Positions 42,196 to 54,139 are shown, counted from the stretch's first letter. The stretch: DNA of 64,000 nt from Cololabis saira (GCF_033807715.1 NC_084590.1:4149577-4213576); one strand, 5' to 3'. Program-made: numbers and translations. Notes: generated by a model not told the origin, from the letters alone.

Positions 42196-43249
42196 TACTA
42201 TAATATTGACGTAACATTGATCTCTATAAGTTTTTGCTAACTTCAGACTACAATTATATGTTACAAACTGCATTTTCTGCAGTGCTAACCCTTTCATTCA
42301 CTCGGTACATCTCTACCTCTGTCGTCCCGGTCATGTGTAATCAGATAAACTGAACCAAGAGGTGCGATAAGGAGAGGCTCCCTGGGGTGCTATGTCGCTT
42401 TCTCTTTTCCTCTACTCTCCCCAAACACCCCTCCTCCATCTAACACACATTCACACCAGCCATCATCTCCCTACCACCACCACACCCCACCCATTCTCCA
42501 TTCCCCCTCGCCACATCCCCCCAGCACTATCTCTGCTGCCGGTGGCGATGCTGGTTTTAGTATGTATAGAGCTGGGCTATCTGCTCCGCTGCACCTTTAC
42601 TCCCCCCAACACTTACAGACACAACGCTGCAATATTCACCCGTGCACAATACACACACAATCACATACACACTACGACAGTTTTGAAGCTGGGGGATGGT
42701 TGTGGATAGCAATTGTAACAGGTAAGAAAAAAACAGCCACATTCAGTGTTTAACAGGTCATGAAGATTTATTTTAAGTCAGTGATCTGTCATTCAGAAGA
42801 AAGTAAGAGGGAGTGGAAAAGAAGTGTTCTTTCAGATCTTAGAGGAAAACATAGTTGGCATGTTCAATATATCAAGACAGCTTCTTCGTAATTATTGATG
42901 AAATTGTAATTATTATTTTTTATTTTATTTTTATAAATAAATGTATGCAATATGGCTGTGTCTTTGTGCTGCCCGACAGACAGTTAGCCACACAGTACTA
43001 GCAAAGAAAGGCCAATTTCAAGGACAGAACATTTAAGTAAGAAACCAAGGAAACCAGGATAATGTGGAAAGTGGCCAAAGGCTCAAAATCTGGCACTCTT
43101 TTATGCGATAGTACCTAGTACTATACTAACTAATAACCTGTTAATATATTATTCTATACTATTGGGTCTTTTCTACCTGTAGCTGACTAGGGGCATTACA
43201 TTAAAAAAAGTAAAAATAAAGACAGCTTCATGGCCAAGGCCAGTTTACT
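42194..43249. other. No gene seen
   Basis: A C-rich stretch at 42410-42540 without open-frame motifs, then AT-rich sequence. No repeat was identified. Confidence 0.4.
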
Positions 43250-43402
43250 TTTTAATCACGCGAATGCGGTCATCTTGGAGGATGGGGTTTGGTCCCAGAC
43301 TGTGGAGGTATGGGATTGCCAATGTTTGCAGAATCTCACCTTGATATCTCTCTGCATTGAGATTGCCTCCAATGATGACAAGCCTCGTTTTTCCAGTGAG
43401 GA
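43250..43402 (-). pseudogene. Tc1-like transposase fragment, minus strand
   Basis: On the minus strand it reads LTGKTRLVIIGGNLNAERYQ, GEILQTLAIPYLHSLGPNPI, LQDD. This matches the middle of the plus-strand Tc1 fragment at 38.95-39.1 kb but without its frameshift, so it is a separate copy of the same family. Confidence 0.75.
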
Positions 43403-43682
43403 ATCACTTTTCAATCAAGAATCATCTTGTGCCCACATCTCTTTCATTTCTTTGGCCAGTTGGCAATGTTGGGCTTATTATCTTGTGAGATAATGCAAGA
43501 AGAATGTTGAGTCACCAACAACCTTCTGATTGAAAGACAAACGTGAGACCTGGCAGGTCAACAGCCATCTGCTTTACCTTAAACAGAACAGAATCGTAGG
43601 AGTAGAGTCAAATATTTCCCTCATCTGCTACCAACAGTTTGTGTCTTCCAAAAGAAAGCATTTTGAAGGAATTGGTTATAGC
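43403..43682. other. Spacer, nothing recognised
   Basis: Unique-looking sequence between the Tc1 scrap and the candidate LTR. Confidence 0.4.
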
Positions 43683-43687
43683 TCCAG

Positions 43688-44015
43688 TGTCACGTCTGGT
43701 GTGGACCCAAACGCAGGAGAGCAGGAGGCAGGAGTTGCAAAAACCAAGGATTTATTCCAGAAAACAAAAAAAAGCGCTGCTTGGCAGGATCAAAAGAAAC
43801 TAAACAGGGATCAAAAAACCTGAGGAGGAAAAACGTGGCAGGAAACATGGAGGACAAAACAGTATGGACCGACAGGGATCAAGGGAATGACAAGACCAGA
43901 TATACACAGGGGATAACGAGACACGACGAGACACAGGTGCAGACAATCAGGGCAGGTGGGACACAGGCGGGGCAAAACAGAAACTGAAAGCTGGGGGGAA
44001 TGTCAAACCCTGACA
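43688..44015. mobile_element. Candidate solo LTR, 328 bp
   Basis: The segment begins TGTCACGTCTGG and ends AACCCTGACA, so it has TG...CA termini, and the 5-mer TCCAG flanks both sides (43683-43687 and 44016-44020). A 5-bp duplication with TG/CA ends is the mark of an LTR retroelement insertion; a single copy without interior suggests recombination between two LTRs. The short TGTCA inverted ends would also allow a DNA element, so the call is not certain. Confidence 0.55.
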
Positions 44016-44020
44016 TCCAG

Positions 44021-44548
<528 letters not shown>

Positions 44549-44667
44549 TCTGCTGTCTGGATATACATCTATCTGCCCCCAACCAATCCTGGAACATATA
44601 ACTGTGGTGTGTTAGTGTGCGGATGTGTGTGTGTGTATACAGTCATGAATAAAGGTCAGTAGGTTAG

Positions 44668-45245
44668 GTTAAAACAGTGGTTCCCCAAACTTTCCTGGTG
44701 GGCCCTGTATTGGTTTATAATAACCCCCGCCCCCTCCACCTCCCACACACACGCACACAAAAAGACTCTTTGTGCAAAATTTGTTTAAAAACATGAACAA
44801 CTTCCCATCAAACAAGCCCCGTCAAAAACCTGTCCATTATGCTCGGAGGCGATTCTTGAGTCTCTTGGGGCCCGAGGTAAAAATTCATAGGGGGCCCTCC
44901 AACGAATGAATCAACCGTATATAGTAAATACTCTGACAGTAACGTAAAATGTGAAGGAAAAACTTTTAAATAGTGCACATTTTTATTGTTTCAAAATAAA
45001 TATAAACACCACTGGCAGACAACGCAGTTATTTCCATCCATGAATCTTTGTAACACATTTTCTACATTTCTGACCAATAAATTCTATTACTTAGCATTCT
45101 TAGCTTGAGATTTAAGTTTAAATGTCAAGCTGTTCTTTTTGTTGATGTGATTTTTATTTTTTACTGCCAGATGGATGGACCTGCTCCCATCAGGTTTGTT
45201 TATGTACTGTAAGGGACCGCGAGAGCCAGAAGTAAAGGTGCCGAC
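44668..45245. mobile_element. hAT-like fragments
   Basis: CAGTGGTTCCCCAAACTTT at 44675 is a hAT-type left end with no partner found. From about 44850, TCTTGGGGCCCGAGG and ATAGGGGGCCCTCC resemble the group at 40313. A segment in between is shared with 36.29 kb. I cannot fix the elements' boundaries. Confidence 0.4.
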
Positions 45246-45254
45246 CACTATCAT

Positions 45255-47046
45255 TAGGGCCCGAGCACTTACAGTATGAAGGCCCTATTGTATATGTATG
45301 AATTTATTTTTTTTTCATTTTTCTTCTCGTTTTTATTTTTCCGACGAAAGGAGGGCCTTTTTTTCCCCCTAAACGTGCCCCAAAAGTCACCAAATCTTGT
45401 ACGCAAGCCAGGCCTGGCGAAAAATGTGATATTTAATGGTTTGTATTAATGGGCGTGGCCTAAAGGCTCAACAGCGCCTTTAGAAAACTTTGAGCCTCAA
45501 GCCCCACAATACGGTTTGACGTACATGCACGAAAATCGGTACACACCTGTATCATGTCGCAACTTAAAGAAAAGTCTCTTGGCGCCATGGCCGAGACTGA
45601 ACAGGAAGTCAGCCATTTTGAATTAATCGTGTAATTTTGGCGCAATTTATGCCATTCCTTCGGCCGTTAATACGGCCCGAACCGTAACGTGAACCCAGGT
45701 GTGTTATACATCAAAATATGCGTCTTCATCCTGCGACGATGTGCATTACTTTTCTCAGTCAAAAGCGTTACCGTGGCGACGATAAACGCCAAAAAGGGCG
45801 CCCCCTCTTCATCTGATTGGTCCATATTTGATAGTTCCTACTTTCTGCTATAACTTTTGAATGGTTTGACATAAAGAGTCGTGGGTGGTGTCTAGGGAAG
45901 GGAATCGTGAACCGGTTCTTGTTGAGAACCGTTTTTTGTTGAGAACCGGTTTTTGTTGAGAACCGTTTCCCAGTGTTTCAATTCCTTGGAATCATTTGCC
46001 TTTTTTGCAAACGATTCCCTTATCGATTCCAGTGGGCGCGAATGACGTCACCACGCAGGTTTTGTAGTTACGCAACGTGCACATTTGCGCCCAGCAGGAA
46101 AACATGGGGACAAAGCGGCATAAACGCTCGAAAGTTTGGTTACATTTTACCAAAAAGGATGACAACAGGGCGACAATACTTGCAATGTGGACATTTCAAC
46201 AAAGGGAGAAAACTGTTAAGGCTCGGCCGGCTGGTTGCTTCCTCCGCAACCCGGTCGCGCTGGGAGCGGGGAGTCGGCCGGTGTGTAGCAGGAAGAGCCG
46301 CTTGCGCTCCTCCGGACAGCTGCAGCTCATCAGCTCATCTATGGAGAAGTTAAAGAGAATCTACCGCTAGATGCTCCTTTCATCAAGGCAGGGAAGAGAA
46401 TCAGGCCAGAATAGATGAATGTCACCAGCAGTGACTAAGTTCGTGGTGTTGAACATGTTACTGGACATTCTTGTGTAATTGCCACAGAATCATTTGTTGT
46501 ATTTAGTTAATTTCTACAGAAGAATATTTATCTTATCATTATTATTTTATATTAAATACATATTTTATATTACAAATAATTTTATGCGGACCCCCTGGCA
46601 CCAGGGAGGAGCCCAAGGCTGGGGGCGTCTTAAGACCTCACTTGTATTTTTTTTTGTTCGAAGATATAAAACAAAGTTGATGCTAATAGACCTGTTCTCC
46701 TTTTTTCCAAATGAGAATCGATAACAGAATCGATAAAGAATCGAATCGTTAAACAGAATCGAAAATGGAATCAGAATCGGAAAAATCTTATCAATTCCCA
46801 TCCCTAGTGGTGTCATCTGACTCGGTTTTGAGTACTTGACCTTCATTGGCCTGAATTAGCCCCGCCCCTTCTTCTGATTGGTCGATATTTGATAGTTCCT
46901 ATTCTCTGCCATAACTTTTGAATGGTATGACATACAGAGTCGTGGGTGGTGTCATTGGACTCGGTTTTGAGTCCTTGAACATAATTGGTGCAAATTAGCC
47001 CCGCCCCTTCATCTGATTGGTCCATATCGGATAGTTCCTACTTTCT
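45255..47046 (-). mobile_element. AGCTGC-family repeat, minus strand, split copy d
   Basis: On the plus strand it starts TAGGGCCCGAGCAC, the reverse of the family's right end, and runs through GGCCTGGCGAAAAATGTGA, GCGTTACCGTGGCGACG and CTTCATCTGATTGGTCC blocks. It is interrupted at 45893-46814 by a hAT and its duplication, then resumes exactly where it stopped. The AGCTGC end is missing beyond 47046. Confidence 0.85.
45893..46806 (+). mobile_element. hAT transposon with BED-finger remnant, 914 bp
   Basis: The ends TAGGGAAGGGAATCGTGAACC and TATCAATTCCCATCCCTA are flanked by a perfect 8-bp duplication, GTGGTGTC (45885-45892 and 46807-46814). Inside, a frame near 46110-46180 reads KRSKVWLHFTKKDDNR, the start of a BED zinc finger as in 24341-25094; the cysteine pair that should follow is altered and the frame runs into unrelated text. 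The catalytic core is absent, so this is a deleted, non-autonomous derivative. Confidence 0.92.
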
Positions 47047-47449
47047 CCTGCTCCACCCATCACCCCAACTCCAGACATCCCTCTAACAAGAGCTGAAGTC
47101 TGCAGCAAACCTAAGATATATCAAGCACATGCCAGCAGACAGCAGAATCCAGGTTGGTACTGACCAGAACTAAATTCTACAGCTTATACACCCACACACA
47201 CCACAGAGAGCTAACGCATTGCCACCACCGTTTTTAGTGGTCTGAATACCTGCAGCGGCTGTGGCTGGGCACATTGCAAAGCTGCTTAACAGGACTCATC
47301 TGGGATCAATGTCAGATGGACAACTTGTCCTGGAGGTCTGTGCACTGAGAGAGCTGTGGGAGACAGGTAAGCTGCGTCAGAGCTCCATGGAGCCCTTAGG
47401 ACGCCTACAGCAGTGATTTTCATCCACCATTCTGTGGTACACTACTGTG
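47047..47449. other. No gene confirmed
   Basis: CCAGACATCCCTCTAACAAG and CTACAGCTTATACACCCACA recall LINE polymerase tails, but I cannot read a continuous motif. Confidence 0.3.
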
Positions 47450-47688
47450 CTGTACGGCAGTGGTTCTCAACCTTTTTGAGTTGTTGAGTTGCCACCCCCA
47501 ATTTAACATTCATTGCTGTCTGCGACCCCCCGCACACACACACATGCACATCATACACATACACGCACACTACGCATGATGTATAAAGCGCTGTCAGCGA
47601 TGCTAAAACAATGCTCGATCAATACGCCTTATACATCGCATTTATATAGTCAGGCAAGAACTTATCGTATGAACTCACTTCTATTTAA

Positions 47689-48650
47689 AGGGGACCTATT
47701 ATGAAAAACAGGTTTTCTCTTGCTTTAACATGTATAAAGTGGTCTCCCCTCACCCTGCCAACTCCAAGCCAAAAAGGAGGAAAGCAACCAAATTCTGCAG
47801 TGTCTGTACAGCCGCCCGGATGAGCTGTCCAGTGTGATGTGGATCTACGAACCGTTCAGATTCGCCGCATTTTCGTTACGTAACCAAAATGCAAACCCCG
47901 CCCACAACTATAAAACCGTGTAACTGCATGAGCGTCCGACTATCGTAGCACTGCGTGACATCGGACTCTCTCTGTCCATCTCCCTCCAGCAGCTGCCACT
48001 TTATTGAGGTTTTTGTAGTGAAATGAGGAGGAATCATATAGATAACTTCTCATTTCAACTAACTGGATCAGCCGTTCCTCATCATGACTGTTTCCTACAG
48101 CGCTTTCAACCGGCTTTCAACCGAGCGACAGGAAGAAAATAGAAGCAGGACGTCCGACAAATGTTCGGTTCAAAACGTTGCGCTGCGTCCAGTCCAATAG
48201 AAAATAAAGCAATGGAATTGATTTTGACGCTGACGCTCGCTCGCATCGCATAAAGCCTGAATTATGGTTCCACGTTAAATCGACGCAGAGCCTACGGCGT
48301 AGGGTACGGTGCGCTTCGCTGCGTATCCTACGCCATAGGCTCTGCGTTCGTGTAACGCAGAACCATAAATCAGCCATAACTTCGCCGGCCGGAGCTTCCA
48401 CCATTTTTTCATAGCGGTGTATCGCGTCATTTGCGTCATTCACGTCAGGCAGCCAATCAGCACAGAGCCTCATTATCATAGCCCCGCCCACTCAGAATCC
48501 CGCATAAAAAAGGAGGTTAGAAACGGTAAAAATAAAGACATGGCCCAGAGACTGAATTTCTAATTTATGTAGAAAAAACAATCAAAAGCTTGTTTTTAAG
48601 ACAATCAAAGCCTGTTTAAAATATATATTAAATGCCATAATAGGTCTCTT
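47689..48650. mobile_element. AGGGGACCTATTATG element nested in the hAT
   Basis: The left end AGGGGACCTATTATGAAAAA follows TTAA (47685-47688); the right end CATAATAGGTCTCTT is its worn inverted partner, without a clear TTAA. I have seen this pair of ends often in fish sequence; the superfamily is uncertain (a TTAA target would fit Kolobok or piggyBac). It contains a PIF-like MITE. Confidence 0.65.
48254..48376. mobile_element. PIF/Harbinger-like mini-MITE, innermost layer (123 bp)
   Basis: TAA flanks both ends (48251-48253 and 48377-48379). The ends are AGCCTGAATTATGGTTCC and AACCATAAATCAGCCA, and the whole element is a long imperfect hairpin with arms of about 55 bp. It shares its ends with the MITEs at 8927 and 14221 but lacks their interior. 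Confidence 0.85.
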
Positions 48651-48985
48651 GTTTCTATGAACGTGTCTGCTTTCTGCAGCCGCCGTTCCTGCTGACAGCA
48701 GACCGGGGAGAAATAAACATTTCTTCGCTCTGATGATGTGTTAATGACAAGGGCGGACATGAGAATAGTGGACAGGTTTGTTGTTGTTGTTTTGGTGTAG
48801 CCTAGTTATGGCCAACAGTAACGGGTTTTGAGTAATAAAATGCCTATTTATTCTAACGTCCAGTCGGAAGCGACATTGATTTTGTGCATTTGTATTTTTC
48901 AAAAATTATTTGGCGACCCCCAGAAATCATCTCGCGACCCCAATTGGGGCCCGGACCCCAAAGTTGAGAATGGCTGCTGTAAGGC

Positions 48986-49330
48986 AAGGCAAGTTTATTT
49001 ATATAGCACAATTCAACACAAGGTAATTCAAAGTGCTTTACATCGACATTAAAAGCAGCAAGACATAATTAGACAGTAAATGTAGGGAATTATCCAATTT
49101 CACTCCAGCCATAACAAATACATAACTAATGGTTTCTACAAATTACTTGCCATTGTCGGAGAATTGTTTCCTAAGTGTTGTGACGAGAAGATCCTTTTGG
49201 TCTGTGGCCTCAGGCACCTGTCTACCCATGTCTTAAGTTGTTTTTGTTTTATTTGTTCTCTTGTACGGGCTGTACTGAAATTAATTCTCCTTCGGGGATC
49301 AATAAAGTTTATTGACTTGAATTGAAATGA
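48986..49330. mobile_element. LINE tail-like fragments
   Basis: GGCAAGTTTATTTATATAGC and AATTCAAAGTGCTTTACAT (48986-49045) are the reverse of a LINE tail. At 49281-49320, CTCCTTCGGGGATCAATAAA is a plus-strand tail of another type. No coding part is attached. Confidence 0.5.
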
Positions 49331-49478
49331 CAAAGTCCTCCATATCACTGGGTGGTAGTAGATAGTGCCCTAATGACCTCGATAAGTTAACGCAATAGTG
49401 ATGCAAGAGGACAAAATGTGCATTTGTGGGTGGTGATGTGTCACATGTTTTTTTTTATTCTTTAAAAAGTGCCACGGA

Positions 49479-49699
<221 letters not shown>

Positions 49700-50007
49700 A
49701 ATTAATTCTGGTTGATGAGGTTTTTGTGTAACAAACGTGGCGGATCTGAGTCATTCCAGTTTTGCAGTACAGGTGTAACTCATTTAATTGTTTTTTATTA
49801 ATTAAATTTAATTGGTGTAGTTTAGTAGCATTTAGTATTCTTTTAGAGCAGTGTTTTGGGGGCTCCAAAGACTGAATGTGGTGATAGATTTATAGTTACA
49901 AAGGTGGAGTTGAATTGGTATTTTTTTTATCGTAATTTTTATCGTTATCGGGATAAATGCCAGAAATTATCGTGATACATTTTTTAGTCCACACTGCCCA
50001 TCCCTAC
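49700..50007. mobile_element. Possible hAT right end
   Basis: ATTATCGTGATACATTTTTT and GCCCATCCCTA at 49960-50007 resemble the right end of a fish hAT; the left end is not visible. Confidence 0.35.
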
Positions 50008-50514
50008 TTCCCACTCTTCCAAAGGAACAAACAACAATAGTACACAACGCGTTGAAGACTATTCAGTTTGGTCAACATGTCTTTCTGAACAGAAAAAAAA
50101 TAAAAATGTCTCATTATCTGGAGTGGCAGTGCAATGAGAGGGACCAGAGCGGAAGATCTTGTGGTTTGAAGGGCAGCCGGTCCAATCACAGGAGCCACTC
50201 CAGCAGGACCAACCCATCCCAAAGTGTCACCTTTCTCAACTTACACACACTCAATTCCTCTCCCCCTCACACACATGCACACAGAGGAGAGGAGGAAAAA
50301 GAGAAACAACACAGCCACTCAGCCAGGTTGTTGTCTGTTTGTTCACTCAATGAAACACCTTGTTTTCTTTTCTGCATATTCATGTGTGAATTTGCCGGCC
50401 TGAGTGGGATGATTTTCCTGTTCCAATATAGTAATGCAACAGGAGAATGCTAAAACCATGACCTGTGGATGGATAATATCAATGTGTATGACAAGATTAA
50501 GTAAGAGATCAACT
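50008..50514. other. No gene seen
   Basis: Unique-looking sequence with several overlapping short frames and no recognisable motif. Confidence 0.4.
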
Positions 50515-51085
50515 CAATTATAGTTTATAGTTTTATTTGGATCCCCATTAGCTGCAGCAAAACTGCAGCTATTCTTACTGGGGTCCGACACATAATATAC
50601 AATACATGACAAAAATTAAAAGCAAACCTAAAGAGGTAGTAAAGAAAAAGAAAAGAAACATAGAAAAAAAAAGGAAAAAAACAAGGAAATTCTACTACAC
50701 AATATATTCTAGATTTCTGTCAAATAAAACCAGTGCTCCTTTTGACACTCACATTAAGGTTACAGTCCTTCCGAAACATTAAGATATAATGCTTTACAAT
50801 ACAAAACCATACCTTCTTTAAATAGTATAATATAGTCATGTATAGTCATCGACAATGCGTTTAAGTTATGATCACTTATCATAACTTGAACCCATGACCA
50901 TTTTTAGTAAACCAATAGCCATTTAATAATAATTAAATAAGTTGTATATGTATTTATTTAAGAGATGTTTCTTTACTAATAATTTGAATTCTTTTATGCT
51001 AGTAGTTTGCTCAAAGTGTTTGGGAAGTAAGTTCCATTCATACATATCTCTGTACATCACCGTTCTCTTACTATAGTGCTATAGT
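50515..51085 (-). pseudogene. LINE polymerase end and 3' tail, minus strand
   Basis: On the minus strand a segment at 51080-50960 reads YSKRTVMYRDMYEWNLLPKH, FEQTTSIKEFKLLVKKHLL, matching the tail of fish LINE polymerases (WNxLP...FKxxLKxHL). It is followed by an AT-rich region and an end with GGACCCCAGTAAGAATAGC and AATGGGGATCCAAATAAAAC. The family is not assigned. Only the last portion is present. Confidence 0.6.
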
Positions 51086-51214
51086 GAATGAATCAATGAA
51101 CTTGATTCCAAAATAATTCAGACTATTTTATTTAATATTTTGTTAAATCACGCAAAGGTATACATGACAATCTCCAATGTCAAAATGGGAGCTGTCTCTT
51201 TTTTTTTTTTTTTG

Positions 51215-51338
51215 CACACATATTAATGGTTAATACCATGCTGGTAAAAACCTAAGGCATATATATGTGCATTGTTACTATATTTAATATATATACATAT
51301 ATATACGCATACATACGCATACACATACATAAATATAC
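51215..51338. repeat. Inverted copy of 63600-63740
   Basis: TTAATGGTTAATACCATGCTGG, AAAACCTAAGGCATATATAT and the TACGCATACATACGCAT run appear in reverse complement at 63600-63740 with few differences. It extends from near a poly-T run into an ATAC-rich microsatellite. Confidence 0.8.
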
Positions 51339-51344
51339 ACATAC

Positions 51345-51590
51345 AAACCCAGGGGGTGACATCCGCTGCTAAACCAGGAAGCAAGAACACATCGTCGAGC
51401 ACTGGAAATCTGCAACAAAAACCCCAAACGAAACAGGAAACCAACACAAAATGGGAGCTGTCTCAAAAGGTGGCAATGAATGAAAAAGGCAAGATCAGGT
51501 GGGGCTTCAGAATCTACACCGACACACTGGTGATGGATAACCAACTGGAGATTGCAGTGGTCCACAAGCTTAAAAAACTCATATAGCAAT
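51345..51590 (+). pseudogene. Retroelement C-terminal fragment (WDFxIxTD-like)
   Basis: The frame ends KIRWGFRIYTDTLVMDNQLE, IAVVHKLKKLI. I recognise a resemblance to a KILWDFxIQTDxxVMANxPDI VVVDK block at the C-terminus of a retroelement polymerase, where PD and DK-type residues recall a restriction-like nuclease fold. Here PDIVVVDK has become LEIAVVHK, so those acidic residues are lost. The identification is from memory and is weak. Confidence 0.4.
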
Positions 51591-51599
51591 TCCAAGTGG

Positions 51600-52510
51600 C
51601 AACACTAGAAGAAAGAACATGAGGCAAGGCAAGTTTACCTGGACTTAAATAAAGTGAGTGTTTCAGCTGACCTGAGGCACATAAGAGAAAAATAAAACAC
51701 AAAAAAAAAAAATGAAAACACCAAAACCATGACCTCAAACTTTAAAGATGTGAAGTGAGTCATAACAACATGACAACAATGCACATTCTTCAAAGAAAAA
51801 ACAAAAAAAATTAAGATGTACATTCTTCTTTTAAAATTTGTAAGTACATTTGTGTGCAATATTTTGAACGTGTCCATCAAAACAGTCCATCTGTGTCAGA
51901 GGACAATGTCTTGATGCTGCTTTGCTTGTAACTGTATCACACATATTCCACACTTGCTTTCGGGCCAGCAGTTGATTTGTCAGCACTTAAAAGATAGAAT
52001 TAACTCAGTTGCTGTTGTCTTTGGCCTTTTGTTAAAGGCTGAACAACAGTTTGTTCTTAATTTTTGCTGTTATTTAACATTCAGAACACCATGTGTGACA
52101 ATGTCAGGGTGGGTTTGGAAGGACATGTCAGGGTGTGGTACGGGGGTGGGGTGGGGTTGTGGGGGGCAATAATTAGTGTATTGAAAAGTAATAACAGTAT
52201 GGATTAATGTGGGAGAAGTGGAGTGGAGCGCATCATCGAGTGAGACAAATCCAATGCTTGGAATTGGCAGACAAAGCAAGAAGCAGTCAATAGGGATTAT
52301 GTGCGGGCTAAGCTGCCCCACTTTAGTTTGGGGGTGCCGGGCCAGGGAAGTGTGGGTGCCTTGATGGTCTTGGTGGTAGCACTTGGAATGGCACTGATAC
52401 GCACTCTTCAAAGTACAGTAGGCTTGGGATGTCATCTCCCCAGGTCATGACTGAACTGTACTCTGGTAAAGATTTAGATGAATGGTTGAGATAGAACAGA
52501 TACGGTGACA
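51600..52510. other. No gene seen
   Basis: AT-rich sequence, then a G-rich stretch at 52130-52170. No motif is recognised. Confidence 0.4.
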
Positions 52511-52514
52511 ATAA

Positions 52515-52993
52515 TAGCTGGGAGGGAATTCATGAAAATCGTGCACTTGGTGACAAGTTTTTGATATTTGGCATGGTGTTGTGGACATAAGGTTTTCAAA
52601 AACCAGCTTCTCTTAGTCCTAGATTGTTGTATATTGTCACTTTCTCTACTTTTTTGGTGCTAGGAATTCAATTCTGAGATAAATTTCCTATTTCAAGGTC
52701 ATGTTGAAGGTCAAATTAAATTTTCAAGGTCATTTTTTTGCACAAAAAACTCCATATCTCTAGAATTAAGTCATAGGAAAGATTATATAGGGCTTTAGAC
52801 CCATGTTTTCACCTCCAAGGAATGCAATTTTCTGTTTATTGGACAGGTCACTATCACTGTAGTGTCAATCTCATTGGGTGAGCACAGTGGCCTTCATTCG
52901 GGTTTCTGAAGAAGCCTACTACCATGCCAAATATTAAACACTTGTCACCAAGTGCACAAGCTTTATGATTTTTGACATATTCCCTCCCAGCTA
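52515..52993. mobile_element. MITE with long inverted repeats, 479 bp
   Basis: TAGCTGGGAGGGA and its complement at the right end are followed inward by matching GTGCACTTGGTGACAAG and ATTTGGCATGG blocks, giving inverted repeats of about 65-75 bp. TAA flanks both sides (52512-52514 and 52994-52996). The interior has ACTCCATATCTCTAGAATTA and AAGGTCA repeats. TAA fits PIF/Harbinger; no transposase is encoded. Confidence 0.8.
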
Positions 52994-52999
52994 TAAGGA

Positions 53000-53404
53000 A
53001 AACAATCACACTGCCTCTATTTATTTTGTTGTAACCCATCTAACTACCCGTCACTCCTCCCACCTCCACGAGGCCATACATCACTTTGCTTCCTTGGGGA
53101 GGTGGCGCATTGGTACGGTGGCCGAGACCCGCCATTGCTGAAAATAAAAGTAACACTGCAAACAGAAACAAACGCCGCTGCAAATTAAAGAAACACTGCA
53201 AATAAAAATAAACCCCGCTGCAAATAAAATAAACGCAGCTGAAAATAAAAAATAAAAAACCGACGCAAATAAAAAAGCCACAACGGAAGTGAATTCCCGG
53301 GGACTATTTTTGCTGATGCACCGGTGTTTTTTATTTTTTACTAGGGAGTGGCCAACCTGCCAGGTTTGACAGGTTGACCACGCCCCCCCGCTGGTGACCA
53401 CGCC
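53000..53404. repeat. Degenerate tandem AT-rich units and 18-bp repeats
   Basis: Units like CTGCAAATAAA(A/C)ATAAAC repeat irregularly from 53150 to 53275. GACCACGCCCCCCGCTGGT occurs in three tandem units at about 53376-53428. No gene is recognised. Confidence 0.6.
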
Positions 53405-53424
53405 CCCCGCTGGTGACCACGCCC

Positions 53425-53690
53425 CCCGCCGTCCTCCCGCCGCTCCAAGACGCTGGTCCATGTGTGAGAGAGCATGTACGCTCCCTCATCCCTGTTCATC
53501 GTTTGTTGTCCTTGTTTCCTTATTTCTATGGCCTCCATGATCCAGCGTTGGTGTCTTTTGTCCTCAGAGCGGATGACTCTGGGTTTGTCCCAGTTCATAA
53601 TGTGGTTTTCCCTTTTACAGTGGTCTGTTATGGCTGACTTGTGGGTCTCTTGCAATGCCTTCTCTTTTATTGCTCTTGTTTGAATCTTTT
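53425..53690 (-). pseudogene. Penelope-like element C-terminus, minus strand
   Basis: On the minus strand the frame reads ETHKSAITDHCKRENHIMNW, RVIRSEDKRHQRWIMEAIEI, TMNRDEGAYMLSHTWTSVL. KSAxxxHCxxxxHxxxW...R..KEAI.I...NRDxG is the end of the GIY-YIG nuclease region in Penelope-like elements, the domain thought to nick target DNA. The GIY-YIG motif itself and the reverse transcriptase are not present, so this is a short dead fragment. Confidence 0.65.
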
Positions 53691-54139
53691 CCATGGCAGC
53701 AAAAGTCTGTTTCATGATCCATCTCTGAGGTGCAGATGTTCATAAACCTGGTGCTGAGGAGAGAATTAAAAAGATCTAGACGGTGATAAGGAACGACCAG
53801 ATCTACCAGGAGCTCTGTCTCTTCATAGCTGCTCACGACTCCAGCTGACTTTTCAGCAGCGACGAGACGAACAAACAAAAAAAAAGCGTCACTGCTTGAA
53901 GCTTCTCTCACTTTCATTTTTAACTTGATATCAGACACACAAGCCACAGACCCAGCAGCACATCTATCATCTCCTCCAGGTTCTACATCTTTAGTGTTGT
54001 TGTCTTCTCCGTTTAGATCACACAATCAAATACATCACAGCAGCTTCTCCAACTTCCTACTTCTCATTCGGCTGTCTAAAAAGAAACGAGGGCAAGGCGA
54101 GTGGAGTCGCGCTGAGTAGGTACTAGTATAAAAGCCCCT
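53690..54139 (-). mobile_element. PIF/Harbinger-like element, relative of 17065-17646
   Basis: CTCTGAGGTGCAGATGTTCA and TAAACCTGGTG at about 53730-53755 are the reverse complement of 17287-17317, and the right end GTACTAGTATAAAAGCCCC corresponds to that element's terminus, followed by TTA (54140-54142). The other end is lost at the junction with the Penelope-like fragment. Confidence 0.65.

Larger units (their letters stand above)
47458..48976. mobile_element. hAT-type element, 1519 bp, outer layer of a nest
   Basis: The ends CAGTGGTTCTCAACC and GTTGAGAATGGCTG are imperfect inverted repeats. The 8-mers CTGTACGG (47450-47457) and CTGTAAGG (48977-48984) match at 7 of 8. TGCGACCCCC and GGCGACCCCC motifs lie inside the two ends. 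About 960 bp of the interior belongs to a later insertion. Confidence 0.8.
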
